Shown here piece by piece: positions 23,861 to 38,800 of a stretch of 64,000 nt of DNA. The notes beneath the pieces are model-generated. The model saw only the letters and a list, made by a program, of their open reading frames with translations. It made no database searches and had not been told where the DNA came from. The stretch is from Liolophura sinensis (taxonomy: Eukaryota; Mollusca; Polyplacophora; Chitonida; Chitonidae), in NCBI RefSeq assembly GCF_032854445.1, contig NC_088300.1, forward strand, positions 58,192,984 through 58,256,983, written 5' to 3'. Numbering within the stretch: the stretch's first letter is position 1; the number at the start of each line of letters is the position of its first letter. The position numbers and the translations under genes were made by a program.

Positions 23861-26800
23861 GTAAGTGCGTGGGAGTTCACCAGTTTTACATGATTTCAGC
23901 GTTGTCATTGTGTTTGAATACTGACGCCTGCAGCTGTTTATTGTAGTTTTGTAGCTACAAAATCCATATGCTGCCTCTGTATCTGTGTTGATACATGTAT
24001 GTTGATGGTGTGGAGGTATTTTGTGTTATCACAGCTGGAGGTCTACTGCTACACATACCTAGTCATTGATTAGTGTTCTAATTCTGGCATCCCAGGCCAG
24101 TGCAGCATGAGTGTGTCTGTAAGCAGTGCTACTCTGCATGACTGATTGTCTGTACAATGACTCCAGTTGTCAGAGGAAACAGTTTATGAGAAAACGTTGG
24201 TCTTTGGTGTTGCATAAATTTATTTCTCAGGAAGTAAGAACATCCCATCCCTGCTTATATTTACATATGTATGTGTTGATTAAAGCTTGTAAATCATTGT
24301 GCATATCTACATCATCCATATGTACTTGTAATCTTTATATAAATGGCATGGGATATAATTAAATGTGTAACAGTTAACCCTGAATGCTAAAATGTAAAAG
24401 TTTGTCCAAACAACTCGTGGAAAAAAAAACAAGCATCATGTATTTATAGATGGCAGGCAGTAGACCTGGACGAATTACATGAAGCCATATGGTTGTTAAT
24501 TGTTTTTTAGAAGACAACATATATGCAGGGCCTACAGTGTGAACATACACAGTTCCGTGTAATTATATTTTGAAATGTGCATGTGTATTCTACGTAGTTG
24601 GAGATGCATCTTCGTTATCTGCATGGAGGGCCTAGAAGAGGGTAATCTTGCAAATATCAGGTTCTGACTCAATCATACTTAAAAAAGAATTACTGCATGG
24701 GCTTATATGTATGTGCGCTGAACTGTATATTTTGTGTACAACATATGACTTGGTTTCAGTTATCGTTCTGACACATCTGTGTCTTAGAAAAATGCAGTGC
24801 ATGCTATTGTATAAAGATATGTGCTTCTGTTACTGAAATACTTGTAGGTTTAAAAATAAGCAAAGTCGAAAATGAACGAAAACTATTACATTATATTTCG
24901 TTGATCAGTTGATTTGCTTTGGTTGTAGAAAGTTTTGGAATATGTTTAAATGTGTGTATAGTGGCGTACATGTTAATCAGTCAGATTGTCTAATGTACAT
25001 ACAGGTATACTTTACTATATGTACATGTACATGGTTTGCGTCGGGTATGTATTTATTGTATTTTCACAGATATGTCCTTGTTGTATAACCAATCATGTTA
25101 TGCCATTTTGAATAAGCTGAATCAGCATTTTAGAACTTTTGCAAGTTCACATAGGTTTAGGCGAGATAAAGTGAGCGCTCTCGCAAACTAATACGGCTAA
25201 TAGATGTGATTTGACGGTAGCAATCAATGTCACCATTGAGCCAACAGGCCAGAGTATGTAAGATTAGCAACTGAAACCATGCATTAGTGTACAAGAGCCG
25301 GCACCTTGTCTCACCAAAATCTGTGGGATACTGCTGAAATGCTGATGGGCTTGTTGGAAAAGAAGCGATTTGTACATTTTGTTAACCTACTCATTCTGAG
25401 ATGAACTAAAGGAATTTATACAAGATGTGTAAATGTTCACTGTTTAATGCATATGTAAAATGATTCAAAATTCTAGAGGTAAGGAAATGTCATAGAATAC
25501 TTTATTTGGTGCTGAACTGTACTTAAACCATGCATGTTCCCAGGAGGATATAATCTTACCTTTCAAAGAAATCTAAAAAAAAAAACCTTCTGTGATCAGC
25601 TAAACTCTCAGCCAAAATAGACAACTTATTCATGATTAATCTTTATATACAACTGTAGCATCCTTCCTGGCCATGACATTGTGAGATCAGGCACTTTCAC
25701 CGTAGTGTGTCGCCCAGTGACTACTGAGGTTACACCTGTGAATTCATTTGTTTCTTTCTAAGGTGTGCCAGTGTAGAGAAGGAAGATAAAAAGAGGAGGT
25801 TTAGACTATCTTGAGTAAAGTAATTAAGATAAAACACTGAGAATAGTAACTAGTAAATTTACTCTCAGAATTATTCGCCTTCCAGTTACATCATCTAAGC
25901 ATTATCATGCACATAATATGAGCGCCATATTACCATGATCACAGGTAAAGTAGCCAAATGCAAACTTTGAATATGTGTATTTAAGAAATAATAATGTTTT
26001 TACTATGGGTGTCTAGTGGCATCCTCATCCACCTTATTGACTATAAAACTGCCTCTAGATACTCATAGCAGGGGGATTATTTCTATTCTGTAACAGACCG
26101 TTCCCAGTAGCACAGTTGGTAGAGCATCCGCTTCAAAGCGGTAGATCCAGGGTCCATCTTGGGTCGAGTCACACCTAAGACCTTAAAAGAGGAATTTGTA
26201 ACTTCTCATTTACCATGAAAGGGGTAGTGCAATGACTGGTTGACGCATATCAGTGTAGTGGCTTGGGCGGGGCAGCTTACTTGCCTTCATCTCAGTGAAG
26301 CAGCACTAGATAAAAGAGGGTGGAAAACCTGTCCTGCAACAAGGAGGCACATTACATGCGCTCTAAGGATTCCTTCGTCGTTATATGACTGAAAAATTGT
26401 AAAGTACCAAGTTAAACCCAAAGCACTCACTCACTCTGTTCGGTAACATGTTAAATAAGAATAAGTCAAGTCATGTCACGTCAACATTTTCACACTTGTA
26501 CAAAGTAGCATTGGAAGATGCCAGTATAGTTATTCTAAATAGTATCTGACCTCTTAACGCCATACACATTACAGTAGGTGAAACCATTGCTTCTAAACAA
26601 AAGTAAGACAAGCCTAGAAGGTCACTGATTTCACTGGTACTGGTGGGCTTGTAATCTTCGATAAAACAGTGCTTCCAGATGTTGTTTACATATTGTCTGC
26701 CACACACTGTTTAGTACATATGTTCGATGTTGCTGTCATGTTATTTACCGTCACAGGGAATTAAATACAAAGTTGCAAATCGTCCGCCATACTCTGGTTT

Positions 26801-29800
26801 TGTATGTTTAACCTTTCTATGTTGTCACAAAAGGATGCCGAGGATGGAATGAAATTAACGATGTCAAGTGAAGTTGTTCTGTTACACATAGCATGTGATA
26901 TCTATCCATTCATTTTTATCGATGAAAAGCACATCCTATTTTATAATAAGACTTGGCCATTCTATGTATGTCATCAGATGAGCGTTTAGCATGCACACCA
27001 AAGGGAGTAAAACATGAAATTTATACTCCTTTGATTGCCCCTCTTTTTATGTAATACCAAAACGGTAATTTTTAAATTACTCCTTCTTTGGAAACTGTTT
27101 TACAGACTGTTTTGAAAGAACAATACAAAAGGTAGTAGACTGCTGAAGTTTACCCTTGAGCGATTAATTAGTACGGAGGCTCTATGATCTAAAGGGATCC
27201 TTGCTACATGTGTATGGATTGTGTTGTTGTTGTACTGTCACTCATTTACTGATTTCCTTTAAATGCCACCCTACCCCCCCCCCCCCCCCCCCCCTTCAAA
27301 CTCATTCTCTGTATGTGTGTTCTCAGTCACATGCTAAGCTACATGTATTCATAAACACCTCCAAGCAGAGGTTTAGACATGATTTACTATTAAGGATGTC
27401 CTACAGGTGGTAGATGGGGCCTCCGTGGCTCAGTCGGTTAGCGCGCTAGCGCAGCGTAGTGACCCAGAAGCCTCTCACCAATGCAGTCGCTGTGAGTTCA
27501 AGACCAGCTCATGCTGGCTTCCTCTCCGGCCGTACGTGGGAAGGTCTGACAGCAGCCTGCAGATGGTCATGGGTTTCCCCTGGGCTGTGCCCGGTTTCCT
27601 CCCACCATAATGCTGGCCGCCGTCGTATAAGTGAAATATTCTCGAGTACGGCGTAAAACACCAATCAAATAAATAAATAAATAAATACAGGTGGTAGATT
27701 GTAAATTTTTAATATGTTTTTTGGATGAGTTTAAAAAAACATGATGAAGGCGAAATTCCCTATGGTAATTTTTGGATTCTTTTGCAGAAACAAAACAATA
27801 AAATGTTGGTCAGGCCTTTCTCAGAGTACTGGTTAACCTTCACAAGAGGCATAGTGCCAATATGTCAGCCTATGTGAATCAGTCAATAGCTAGCTAACAT
27901 CCTCCACTAACTGTGTAAACAGAAGGAAGAATTGTTTTGTAAAGGCCTCGATTTGTTACTCAGCAGCTGCTTGCCTACATGTAGTTTGTGAAACTGCCTG
28001 TCAGTTTTGTAATCGTGAGTATCACATTAAAATGTGATGGATTACAGTTATCTGAAAGTGTGCTTTGAAGAAGATTGAGTTGTGTGATTTAGTGCTGAAA
28101 AACCCTAGTTTTTGAGTTTGTGATATTCAGTACCTTCATTTTGAAAATAAAAAAAGTTGGCTTGGTTTGCAGACTTTACAATGAATCAGAAAGGAAGATT
28201 TTCTTTATTATCTCCACGTGCATGCATGGAGAACAAAGGCTTCAGAATTCATGTATCCAAGACAGCGTTCGGGCCAGGACAGCCCCGTCCGTGGTTGATG
28301 AAAGAGTTGTTCCTGTTTTATGTAACAATGTAAACAACAGAAGTTTGCTGTACTTATAGGACTAAGTTCAGGATACTTTGGTTGCTTTGAGTTCAAGTCC
28401 AGCTCGATCATGCTGGCCTCCTCTCCGGCCATACGTGGGAAGGTCGTCCAGCAGCATGCGGCGTGTCGTGGGTTTCCTCTGTACTCTGCCCGGTTTCCTC
28501 CGACCATAATGCTGGGCGCCGTTGTATAGGTGAAATATTCTTGAGTACGGTGTAAGACACCAATCAAATAAATAAATAAATATGTCTGAGTATATTTGCT
28601 TTTATTTAAATAATGTTTGCCATGGAGTGCTGACAATAGAGGAGTTTTTGAGTTTGAACTCTTTAATTGTTAAATGTAAAAACAGTCAAGATATATCACA
28701 TGACGTGAAAAATGTTTGGCAACTCTTGTTGACTATAATTTATTGGTCACTTATCTCTGTGTGTTCTAGAGGCACAAATGACACATCCTTCCTGTATAAA
28801 CTTCTTAAGTTCACAAATATTCAGCTCCTCAATTTTCCGCATTAAAAAACTTTCTATGACACTATGGTATAGTAAATATCACTAGTAAAAGTTGCCTAAC
28901 ATTTTTGACTTTGTTTACCTTTAGTAATAAAAGAATGTTAACTCGAAACACCTTATTTCTGGAAGGTACACGTATATGTATAAAGCGTTTTGCTTAAACA
29001 TTGTTTTCTGTTCACATTATCCTCTCACCAAGAGGGAGAGAGGGACAGAAATATTGAGTAGACCTAGCGAGGTGTTACATGTAAATACTTGTACACTGTG
29101 GGATGTATGTAAAGTGTTGTTTATGTATATTGAGAGATGAAGAGATCTTGTTGTATTAATAATGTATTAGTGATGTAGCAGTGGTGTGCTGACAGAGCTG
29201 GCCTAATCCTCTGACATTGACTGACTGGTATTTTGTACTTACATGTAGTCTGTGCTTGTGAAGGATCCTGCTGTTGGTTATGGGATATGCTGGTAAATCT
29301 GTCTGGCAATTCCTACCTGCAACATAATCAGTCCTTTTATCTGAAAGTGTTATTTATGTGCTTTATATTTGTCCACCACACATTTGTGTTGATTTCAACA
29401 TTTTTTTGGTTATTGTAAGATAATGGTCGGTTGGAGTGGGTCATGACCGAGTTGTTCAGATGGTTTGTATTTTCAATAGCCACAGAACACATGAGGTGTT
29501 GGCTTAATCAATCATACTTTGCGCAACTCAATAACCTAGGAGCCTCTCACCAATATGGTCACTGTGAGTTAAAATTCAGCTCTTGCTAACTTCCGCTCCG
29601 ATAGTATGCCAGAAGGTACCCCAGCAGCCTGCAGATGGTTATGGGTTTCCCTCTGGCAGAGTATCTCCCACCATAATGCTGGCCACCATCGTATGAGTGA
29701 AGTATTTTTGATGTATGTCCAACTACTTGCCAGAGGCTGGTGGTTTACTCCAGACACTCCAGTCATATATAAATTTAAATGCTCATTTAATAAGGTTCAA

Positions 29801-32800
29801 TTTATTACACCAGTTTGAAGTAAATTAATATAATGTCATAATAGAGTCTTCTTGTAGCCCAGGCTGAGGAGCGCGCCAGCACAATGCAATGGCCCAGGAG
29901 AATCTACCCCCCACCACCCACCCCCATCACAAAACGGTCGCTGTGAGTTCAAGTCCATTTCATGCTGGGTTCCTCTCTGGTCATACATGGGAGTGTTTGT
30001 CAGCAACCTGCAGATGGTCGTGGACTTCCCCCGAGCTCTGCTGGGTTTCCTCCCACCATAAAGTTGGCAGTAGTCGCATACTAACAAACTTAATAACAAA
30101 TTTTGAATGCCACAGTTTGGCCATTAGAGACATAGAGTAATAACTATACTTGATAGATGGCTGCGTTGATGGGCCGGGACAGATTTTTGTGATAACCCTG
30201 TAACTTGTGGATGTAAATCAACACACGAAGATACAAATTATATGATTAGAGAAATCAATAATGCCCATGTGTGTGATATGTTTAGCTGGGATGCCAGGAC
30301 AAGCCTCATGGAGGCATTGCTACATAAAGTGAATGTTGTGAATCTCTATTTAATGGTCAGTGTTTCTCTGAAAGCATCTTGACAGTGATTTAATTAGGAG
30401 TGGTCTCATTTGTGTTTGCACACCGGTAACACTACTTTGGCAGCTTTGATTGCTTTGAATGGTGTGTTTAGGGAAAGTCATACAGGTACATATACACATA
30501 AATACTAGAAGAATATTGATCTGCTTTTAATAAATAAGTATGCTTAGGCTATATACCCAAATTTAAACTTTTTACAATTTCAGTCTGCAAAAAATGTCAG
30601 TGGACAAAAAATGTAATGAATTTAATTAGTGATCTCTAAACCTGCACAACTAGTTATATTAGCTGTAGTTTTTGTCTTTAAATACCTGTTTTAAATTGTT
30701 GTCCGTGTGGAATGGACATTCATGTAACTTATGAGATATGGGTTTGTTCTGTTCATGTTACATATGATGTAAGCATGCACTCACATAATTGTGTCTTAAC
30801 TACTTGAGTGATCAATCCAGGCTGCAGCGGAGTAAAATGTTCAGAACCTGAAGTTTGTGTTACTTTAGAAAATATTTCCCACAAACTGAATTGTCTTGGT
30901 GTTGTCATCTCCCTGTTATATTTGCTCACATTTTGTATGAACAAACTCATAAACTACATGTACCTGTATCATACACAACTTGAATATCCTAATTCTTCAA
31001 CCTTTTCATCCACCAATAGGGCTGCGCTGAATTACCTCCCTTAGTGTCACTCTCCTGTTAAAAAGGTGCAGTTTTAGGAATAAGCTGTGCTTAGGTGGGA
31101 TCTCAGAATGACTAATGGCAAGTTTCGGAGTTAAAGCAGCATAAGATGTTTGAAGATCTAGCTTTAAGACAGATTTTAATGTTGTAAAATTATTTGGAAA
31201 TCCTAGGAAAAATGTAACATATTTTTTATATCAGTTCTTAGATGATTTTAAAATTCTGGTCCTAGTTAAATATAATAAACAACTTCAGCGAAGTCTTAAT
31301 CTGAAAAATATTTACTTTATTTAAGATCTCTTGAAATTTTTTTTTACATTCTGTTGCTTAGAAAATGTTTGTCATTGTCGTGGCATAACCTATATACTGC
31401 ATGCTTAAATAGACAAGGTCCCACTCCGTGTAGTTTCACGCCTCATAAACTAATCTTGTGTTGTGTCATAGTTGCTGCCATATAACAAGGGAGGTAATTC
31501 AAAGCAGACCTGTTCAACCAGTGTTTAATTGAAACATTGTGAGACAGCTGTTGTGTAGAGAAATAATTTGCACAGTTTTATGAAGCATGCACCTTTAATG
31601 ACACATACAAATCATTTTTATCACCATTTTCATAAATTCTAATGAAAAAGTTTAGTGAAGATTTATAGTATGTACATGACAGAGATACCCGTCGATGTCT
31701 GAAATTGGCCCATCTGACCAGTGTAGTTTTGTCTTCAAAATCAAACTAAAAAATGCCTAAAGTTGCTCCTTCATGTGTAAAAGGTTGAGAAATTTGGTTA
31801 GTAACCTTATGTAGGACTTTGGAGGTAATTATACAAGGTTATGACTGGTGAAAGATGTTAACTACTGTCAGATTGTACCAAATTACTTCCACATCTTTAC
31901 ACCTGCAACCTGTTAGCATGGATCATGTTATTAGACAGACTCTTATGATCTTATTAGATTTTCTGCCAAGAAACCATGGCGACGACATTTAATAGAGCAG
32001 TGTTTTGTGATTGTTACCTGAACAGTGTGGGTGTGGATATCAGCAGTACTGTTTGACCTGTATACCAGTCTCACTGGGATGTTCAGTGTACTTGTATGTG
32101 TGGTTTCTACAGATGGTCATTGACTGTGGTGTTAGTCACGTCTTCTCTGCAGAACTCAGCTGGCTGATTAGAAGTCCCAGTTCTAAGGTCAAATATCATA
32201 GTTTTTTCCTCCCGGAAGGAAGTTCTGTCTTTGCCTATGTTTATTTGTCTGTCTCTTTGTGTATTTGTCGGCAGTTTTATGGATAAATATATACAGGGGT
32301 TTGAATGATATTTTGCACGCAGGTTGGCTTTAATTGGTACAAGGATCAATTCATTAAATTTTGGTTGTGATCAGAATCTAAAGCAAGGAATTTTTCACTG
32401 GACAATTTGTCATCATTGACATATAGGACGAAAATGCACAGTATTGTCCCTTTGTAGGGCTGGAATTTGTACATTTAGTGCTCTTGGAGTGCCTTACAGT
32501 TTCATTCGTTTATTTAAATGCTGTATAATGCCAAATAATTTTACTCACGCAAGTGTAATTACAGGGAATTTTGCTAGGAGGCTGTGTCTACATCTACATG
32601 TAGATCAGATTTGCTTTGGTTTTAATATTAGAGGGACCAAAGTCACCTGTGTTAAGGTGACACTCATCAAAAACCATGCATAAGGTGTTGTACACTTGGA
32701 GCTGATAACGATATAACAGCACAAACATTTTTGATGGAAAAAATTAAAAAACCCTTCAAGTGAAAGAGAGCACCTAATGTTTATGTCCACTAAAAGACTA

Positions 32801-35800
32801 TCAGGCAAAAGAGGGCAAGGTGACATCACATTTACCCTAGCTCTCTAATGTCAAAGGTATTTTCGGTATAATAGTCCAAGCAGTAGCTTATCACAGATAA
32901 AAGTTGTGGACTTGGGCTATGATAAATATTGTTTTCTAGGAAATTGGACATACTGGAAGAATATTTCCTCCACTGCTTGAACTGCAGATACAGCATGCCT
33001 ACTGTATCATCTACAAGGAACTCCAGCGACCCTGTCTCAGTAGCTTAGCCACAGATGCATGGCTGGGGTATTCCTGGTTCAGGTCGTGCCTCCTCTTAGG
33101 GGTTTTGCTGTTGATTTGACCCCAGTTAAATGCTTACAAAATTACAGTAGGATTACTAGATTCATGCTCAGTTCTGAAACAACTGAAAATAAAAAGTACC
33201 ACTGAGGCTGATCTAGGCATTTGACTGTCATTGGATTTTATGCTTCAGTTTTACTGTGGTGCCACTTGAGATGAAAGCAGTGCTGACCTGGTTATTGTGG
33301 ACGTCAGAGAAAGCTATTGGCTTGAACATGGCATTTCAATAATTTTTCTGTATTTTATGAAAGAAAACAGAAATAAACATGCCTTGTATGGGAGAAAGAC
33401 AAAGGTGCAGAGTTTAAATTTTACACGTGCAGTAAATTCAGAGAAAAAAAATTACATCATCAGATTTTTAATTAATTTGAAACATTGTCTGGTGAGATGT
33501 TGTCTTCTCGTTTCCGTAAATTTTGGCATTCCTAATGAATTTTGCACTGACTCGGATATTTGTTATTTAGAAACTGCTGACTAAACGCTAAAATGAACGA
33601 CAAAAAATGTATTTGGTGAGATGATTGCGGTTTGGGCCGAAACAGTATGGTACTGTCTGACATAATTTGCACATAATTTGATATGATTTACACGCATGTA
33701 AATCAGCTGATTTTACGTCAGCCACAACACTTGGTGAAATCACCTTTCGGCTAAACGTAACTAAATTGTTGTAAAGGATCTCAAAATGATGTCTTATGCA
33801 GTAGTTTTGTGGTATCATATGTCACTTCATGAAGTGAATGGGTAAAGGCTACCTCACAGCTTAGGCCGCTCAATCTGATAGCAACCTGTTTGATTGGATG
33901 AAATTGTCATCATGGCAGCCTTAACTCACATCAGCCATTTGAGAAGTATTGTATCTTGCTTTTGATTGAAATATGTTTTAGCCAGGTACTGTCTTGTTCT
34001 TTAAAAGACAACACTAGAGCAATCTCTGTATGCAAAGATTAAGCATTCGGTATAAAGTTTAAAGAGCACTCATTTTTTATTTTTTGTGATGCTGCATAGG
34101 CATTGTAGTTCAAAGCCAGCACAATTGCGCACATTGAGAAAATCCAAAGCTCTAAGCTGTTCTCAATTTTATCCAGTCAAGGAAGTGTTATTTCTGCGAT
34201 GTGAGAACACAGCTGTTTCAGCTGAAACTCATAATTATTCCAGATTAAAAATTGATCTTTGAGATTGAGTTATCAAGCATGTCCAAAAATATTCCTGTGG
34301 TTATATGATTAGATCTGTTTCCAACCCTCTTTCGAAATAGTGAACCTTGTGTTATTTGTTATGTTGTGTTTTAACTCAATTCTACAGCTGTATACCTGGA
34401 CAGCCATTTCTGCATGTTAACTGATGTAAATGTGTAAAATAATTGATAAAGTCTGTATGTTCGGACCGCAAAAGCTTATTTACCAGAGAGTGCATAAAAG
34501 ATTTACTTTTACACTACACTACTCTACTTGGTGACTTTATAGCTGAGACAAGCAGGTCTGAAACCTCTCTGTCTTGTTTTGATCATTTGGTCAGTTTGCC
34601 ATGGGCACAGGCAGTTCACCTAATGATGAGGAACCTGATCATTTGGTCAATTTGCCATGGGCACGGGCAGTTTGCCTAATAATGAAGAGCCTGATCATTT
34701 GGTCTGTTTGCCATGGACACGGGCAGTTTGCCTAATAATGAAAAGCCTGATCATTTGGTTTGTTTGCCATGGGCACGGGCAGTTTGCCTAATAATGAAGA
34801 GTCTGATCATTTGGTCTGTTTGCCATGGGCACGGGCAGTTTCCCTAATAATGAAGAGCCTGATCATTTGGTCTGTTTGCCATGGGCACAGGCACTTTACC
34901 TAATAATGAGCAGCCTGATCATTTGGTTTGTTTGCCATGGGCACGGGCAGTTTACCTAATAATGAGTAGCCTGATCATTTGGTCTGTTTGCCATGGGCAC
35001 GGGCAGTTTACCTAATGATGAGCAGCCTCATGTGTCACAGCTACATATATTGCAAATGCATAAGTTACAAAATGGATTTATCACTTGGCCAAGACAAAAT
35101 TTTGTCAGGTAAATATGCTGAATGGTGAAGAAAACAAACCTACTAGGCAACTGGGCAGAGATAGACAGCAAACGTGACCACGCAGTGTTTTCTTTCTCTC
35201 TTTTCTGAAAGTAATATGGATTTGCTCAAAATTTTTTTTCTGCATAGATTATCAATAGTTTGTCATTGTCGAAATTCTTGGTAGGTGTTGTATTTATATA
35301 TAGACGTGATTGAATTACAGACGCATGTGTGTGGGCTTATGACGTGCAGTTAGACTTGTACCATAGATATAGTCGAGTCTGTTCAGCAGTGTTCTATCTT
35401 TAGATACTGGTAGTTTCTACTTCAACAGCCAGTCTAGTCAAGTCACAGACCATTGACACTTCAAATCTGGCAGTTATGTCAAAAAAAGTCCCAGGGGTAA
35501 ATTGAAAATGAGTATTTTACTCTTTTAACTTTTTTTTTTTTTTTTTTCTTTTTTCCGAAGTAAATCTTGTGAAACACTTGTTGATATTTTGTTGGATTAT
35601 ATGTAACATGCACATGTTTGACCTATATATTTGTTATGTATTATATCATACTCATGGTTACACATGAGTACATAAGCGTACTATTTCTTTGGCTTCTTGT
35701 TAACACTTGATACAGTGTAAAATGCTCGTGTTGGTGACTTGGTTACCATGAGTACAGTTTATTTTCCTGTACTGATGACACAAGGAAGTACAGCATTTGT

Positions 35801-38800
35801 CATTTTCCATTTGACTTATTACATCATCACTGGGGTTAGGTATTTGTTAGCCTGTATCCTGCTTCTAGGTCAGGATTGGAGTCCTAGACATTAATTGTTG
35901 TGACAACCAGTACATGTGGTTTAGGTTTTATTTTCGCACAGTTTTTGTATGTGGAATATGCTGCTGTTGACAGGTAGGCTTATGGTTTCCAACGTTATCA
36001 TAGTACATGTATAACTGATTCAGGCAATTGTCAGTGACAGTCCATTGTAAAGTGCTACAAAATTTATATTGTACTGGTTTTCTTTAAAGGCAAAGGGCAT
36101 TTTTTTTTTTTTAAATGAACATGTGATTTTTTACTATTTGTTTCAGTTTATACACATGGGAATGGTTGTACAATACTGTTATTAAAATATATAATCAAAA
36201 ATGTATCAATCTTATCAACTGTTTGTATCTCTATACATTGTTTGTGCACATGTTCACCATGTGTTAATTTGTGAGAAGACAGCAGTAAACAGCCATCAAA
36301 TACATGGTACCAGAAGTACCAGTTGGTGCTTCTCTGATGATTTGGTGTATTTAGTAATAGTAAGACAGCGGTCACATGTTTTAAGGTGGCATCCTTGATT
36401 GTGAATATATGTATATACAACTACTGAAAAGGATAAAGTCCAGTTTTAGATAAGTGATTTTCATTGGGTTTTCCAGTGAGATATCATATATTTCTAATAA
36501 TTTTCTTTTTATAAAGTGAATCATGTTTATTTTCTTTCTTTCAGTTAAAGCAGCAGGGATTGTAGCTGTGCTTGGTTTGAGTTTTGGACTTGGTTCCTTG
36601 CTGTTGTATCGTCTCTACTATCGCTACGTTCACACAAAAGAGAGCATTAAGGCCCGGAAAGAGGATGAATTACAGAATGACGATGAATGCCACATTTATC
36701 TGGTAAGACACAAACATGTTGAACATTAAGAATGCCTCATGACATGTCCAGGCATTCACTGCTCGCATGACAGATAGGGATGCCGATGGGTGACAGAAAA
36801 AAACGAGACATAAATATTTGGATTCTCTGGTTATATTTAGTCAGACAATCAGTTTATATTTTCCATGTATATATGATTCCAGTCATTCCTATCAGCTTGA
36901 CAGTTTCTGTGGCTAAAAGGGAATCCATCATGTTTATTTTGAGGGCTGTCGTCATGATTGTGGGGATAATAATTTGTAACAACCCTGACTACGCTTCAGC
37001 TTGTCAGTTTGGTCGTACAGTGGAGGTGTATTGATCGAAGCACTATTAACTTTGCTATGTTCAGTGATATCACTGTAATCAGGGAGGGGTGTTAAAGCTT
37101 ATGTTATGCCAAAACCAGCAGCTGAAAAACATGCTTTGATTGAAAATAATACAGTAATCATAGAAAAAGCTTTTTCCTCATCAACTCAGTTTTTAGATGA
37201 GTGTGTTTCTTAACAATAACTTGTTGGTTTGCCAGATAACATACTTAGTACTCCCTGGGGTCTTCACTGTTTTTGTACAGTTGTGTTTTCTGTTCACTGG
37301 GTTCCATGACCCAATACTTTCGTCTGTTTGTTCCCTTATTAATACTCTTATTGTTACATGGTAAAACTCATGCAATTGCTTTTATTATCCTAGTGATTAA
37401 TTTTACTAGAAAATCTGTTTAATTTTCTAGGAATCAAAAGGTTTTTTAATACACCAAAAAACAATACATGTACATTTCTTTATAACAGAAGAATTATCCC
37501 CATCCCCCATATTTAAGAATGTACTTATTATGAGAGAAATCTTTTTTATTTTGATAAAAAAATGAAATTAAATTGTTAGAATATATATTTCTTATTGTCA
37601 TGGTTTTAGTTTACATATATTGATTCCTCATTTTGTATCCATTGAAGCGATCCAGACAGGTATAAATTGAGTCATTACCTTTTGGTTATGTTTGTGTATA
37701 TCTGTGAAGTTTTATATCTTTGTGTCATGTTTGTTCCAGAGGAATAGGAAATTTCAGCGTATTATTTATTGGAGATGATATCTCAGAGAGAACCAAACTG
37801 TAGTACACTGAGTTGTAAAGACTGTTTGTTTACAACATTCTAACTACACCTTTACATACAAATGTAAACTTCATGGTCCAGTGCCTGTGGTTTATGGGTC
37901 AGTCTTCTGAGGGTAGTATAAGAACTGTTTAAGTGCTAACTTGTGCTGAAGGTGACCTGCAGGAGGTCTAAGAGGTTTATGTGAAAGTTGTGTGTTGCGA
38001 CATGCTCGTAAGCCATGTACATGTGTACACAGTCTTCATGGACCAACAGCTTTTACATGTTCTTCCTTATAAACAGGCACATGTGAAAACATGATTTGAG
38101 TATGACTATTGACTGGTCATGCACATCAGAATCAGTCACTTTGTTACCTGAGAATTTCCATGAGTTGTGATTAGGTGTGTATATGTATATAATATACAAA
38201 CTAATTAAGTACATGTATATGTACCTATTCATGAAATTTGCTTATAAACTGTCAGTGTCAATTTCATATCCAAATATCCAGCAGACTATTTCTAAAATAT
38301 GAACAAAAGCCTGTACATGTAAATACTTGTTAATTGCATTGGTTTATTTTTTTTCGCTATGCTGTACTTCGGAGTATACATGTATGTGTGTGTATGCAAG
38401 ATGACAGCTTTTATAATATTTATGTATGAAAATCTGTTTATATTGATGTACTTTGTATTTAGTGTGGAAACAAAATGCACAGTTCTCTATTGAGTAAAGG
38501 TGGCACAAATAAGTAGAAATTCCTGCATGTGACATGTGGAGAACATGTACATATTTTCCATCAGGCTGTGTGTGGATAAATAAACATGACTTATATAAAT
38601 GTATATACCTATACTTGCACATGTAATAAGTGTGCAGGTTTATATATCTGTGTGATGTGAAGAGTGGACATTGATCAAAGACTTGTGACCAGCTGCTATC
38701 CCCTGCAGGACTTGCATAATGATCTCGTCACCTGGTTACAAGGGACAAAGGACCACTGGTCAGCTAGGTTAACGTGTAGTTAACTGAAAAAGAAATCTTT

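Larger units (their letters stand above)
23861..36544 (+). other. OTULIN intron 1 (12.7 kb)
   Basis: GT-AG intron. It holds one family A SINE and four family B SINEs or fragments, all in gene orientation, a poly(C) run at 27274-27294, a MITE-like element at 31015-31514 and the 56 bp minisatellite at 34581-35028. No other exon was recognised. Confidence 0.8.

Noticed and set aside
27407-27656. Open frames over the SINE at 27.4 kb and similar ones at 29.6 kb and 29.9 kb
   Set aside because: They are translations of family B SINE sequence, with matching frames in other copies; non-coding repeat.
33030-33110. tRNA-like string with CAGTAGCTTAGCC and GGTTCAGGTCGTG
   Set aside because: No cloverleaf can be formed by eye and it does not align with either SINE family; too weak to call.
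34581-35028. Regular repeats considered as a CRISPR-like array
   Set aside because: The units abut directly with no unique spacers, and the genome is eukaryotic; it is a minisatellite.
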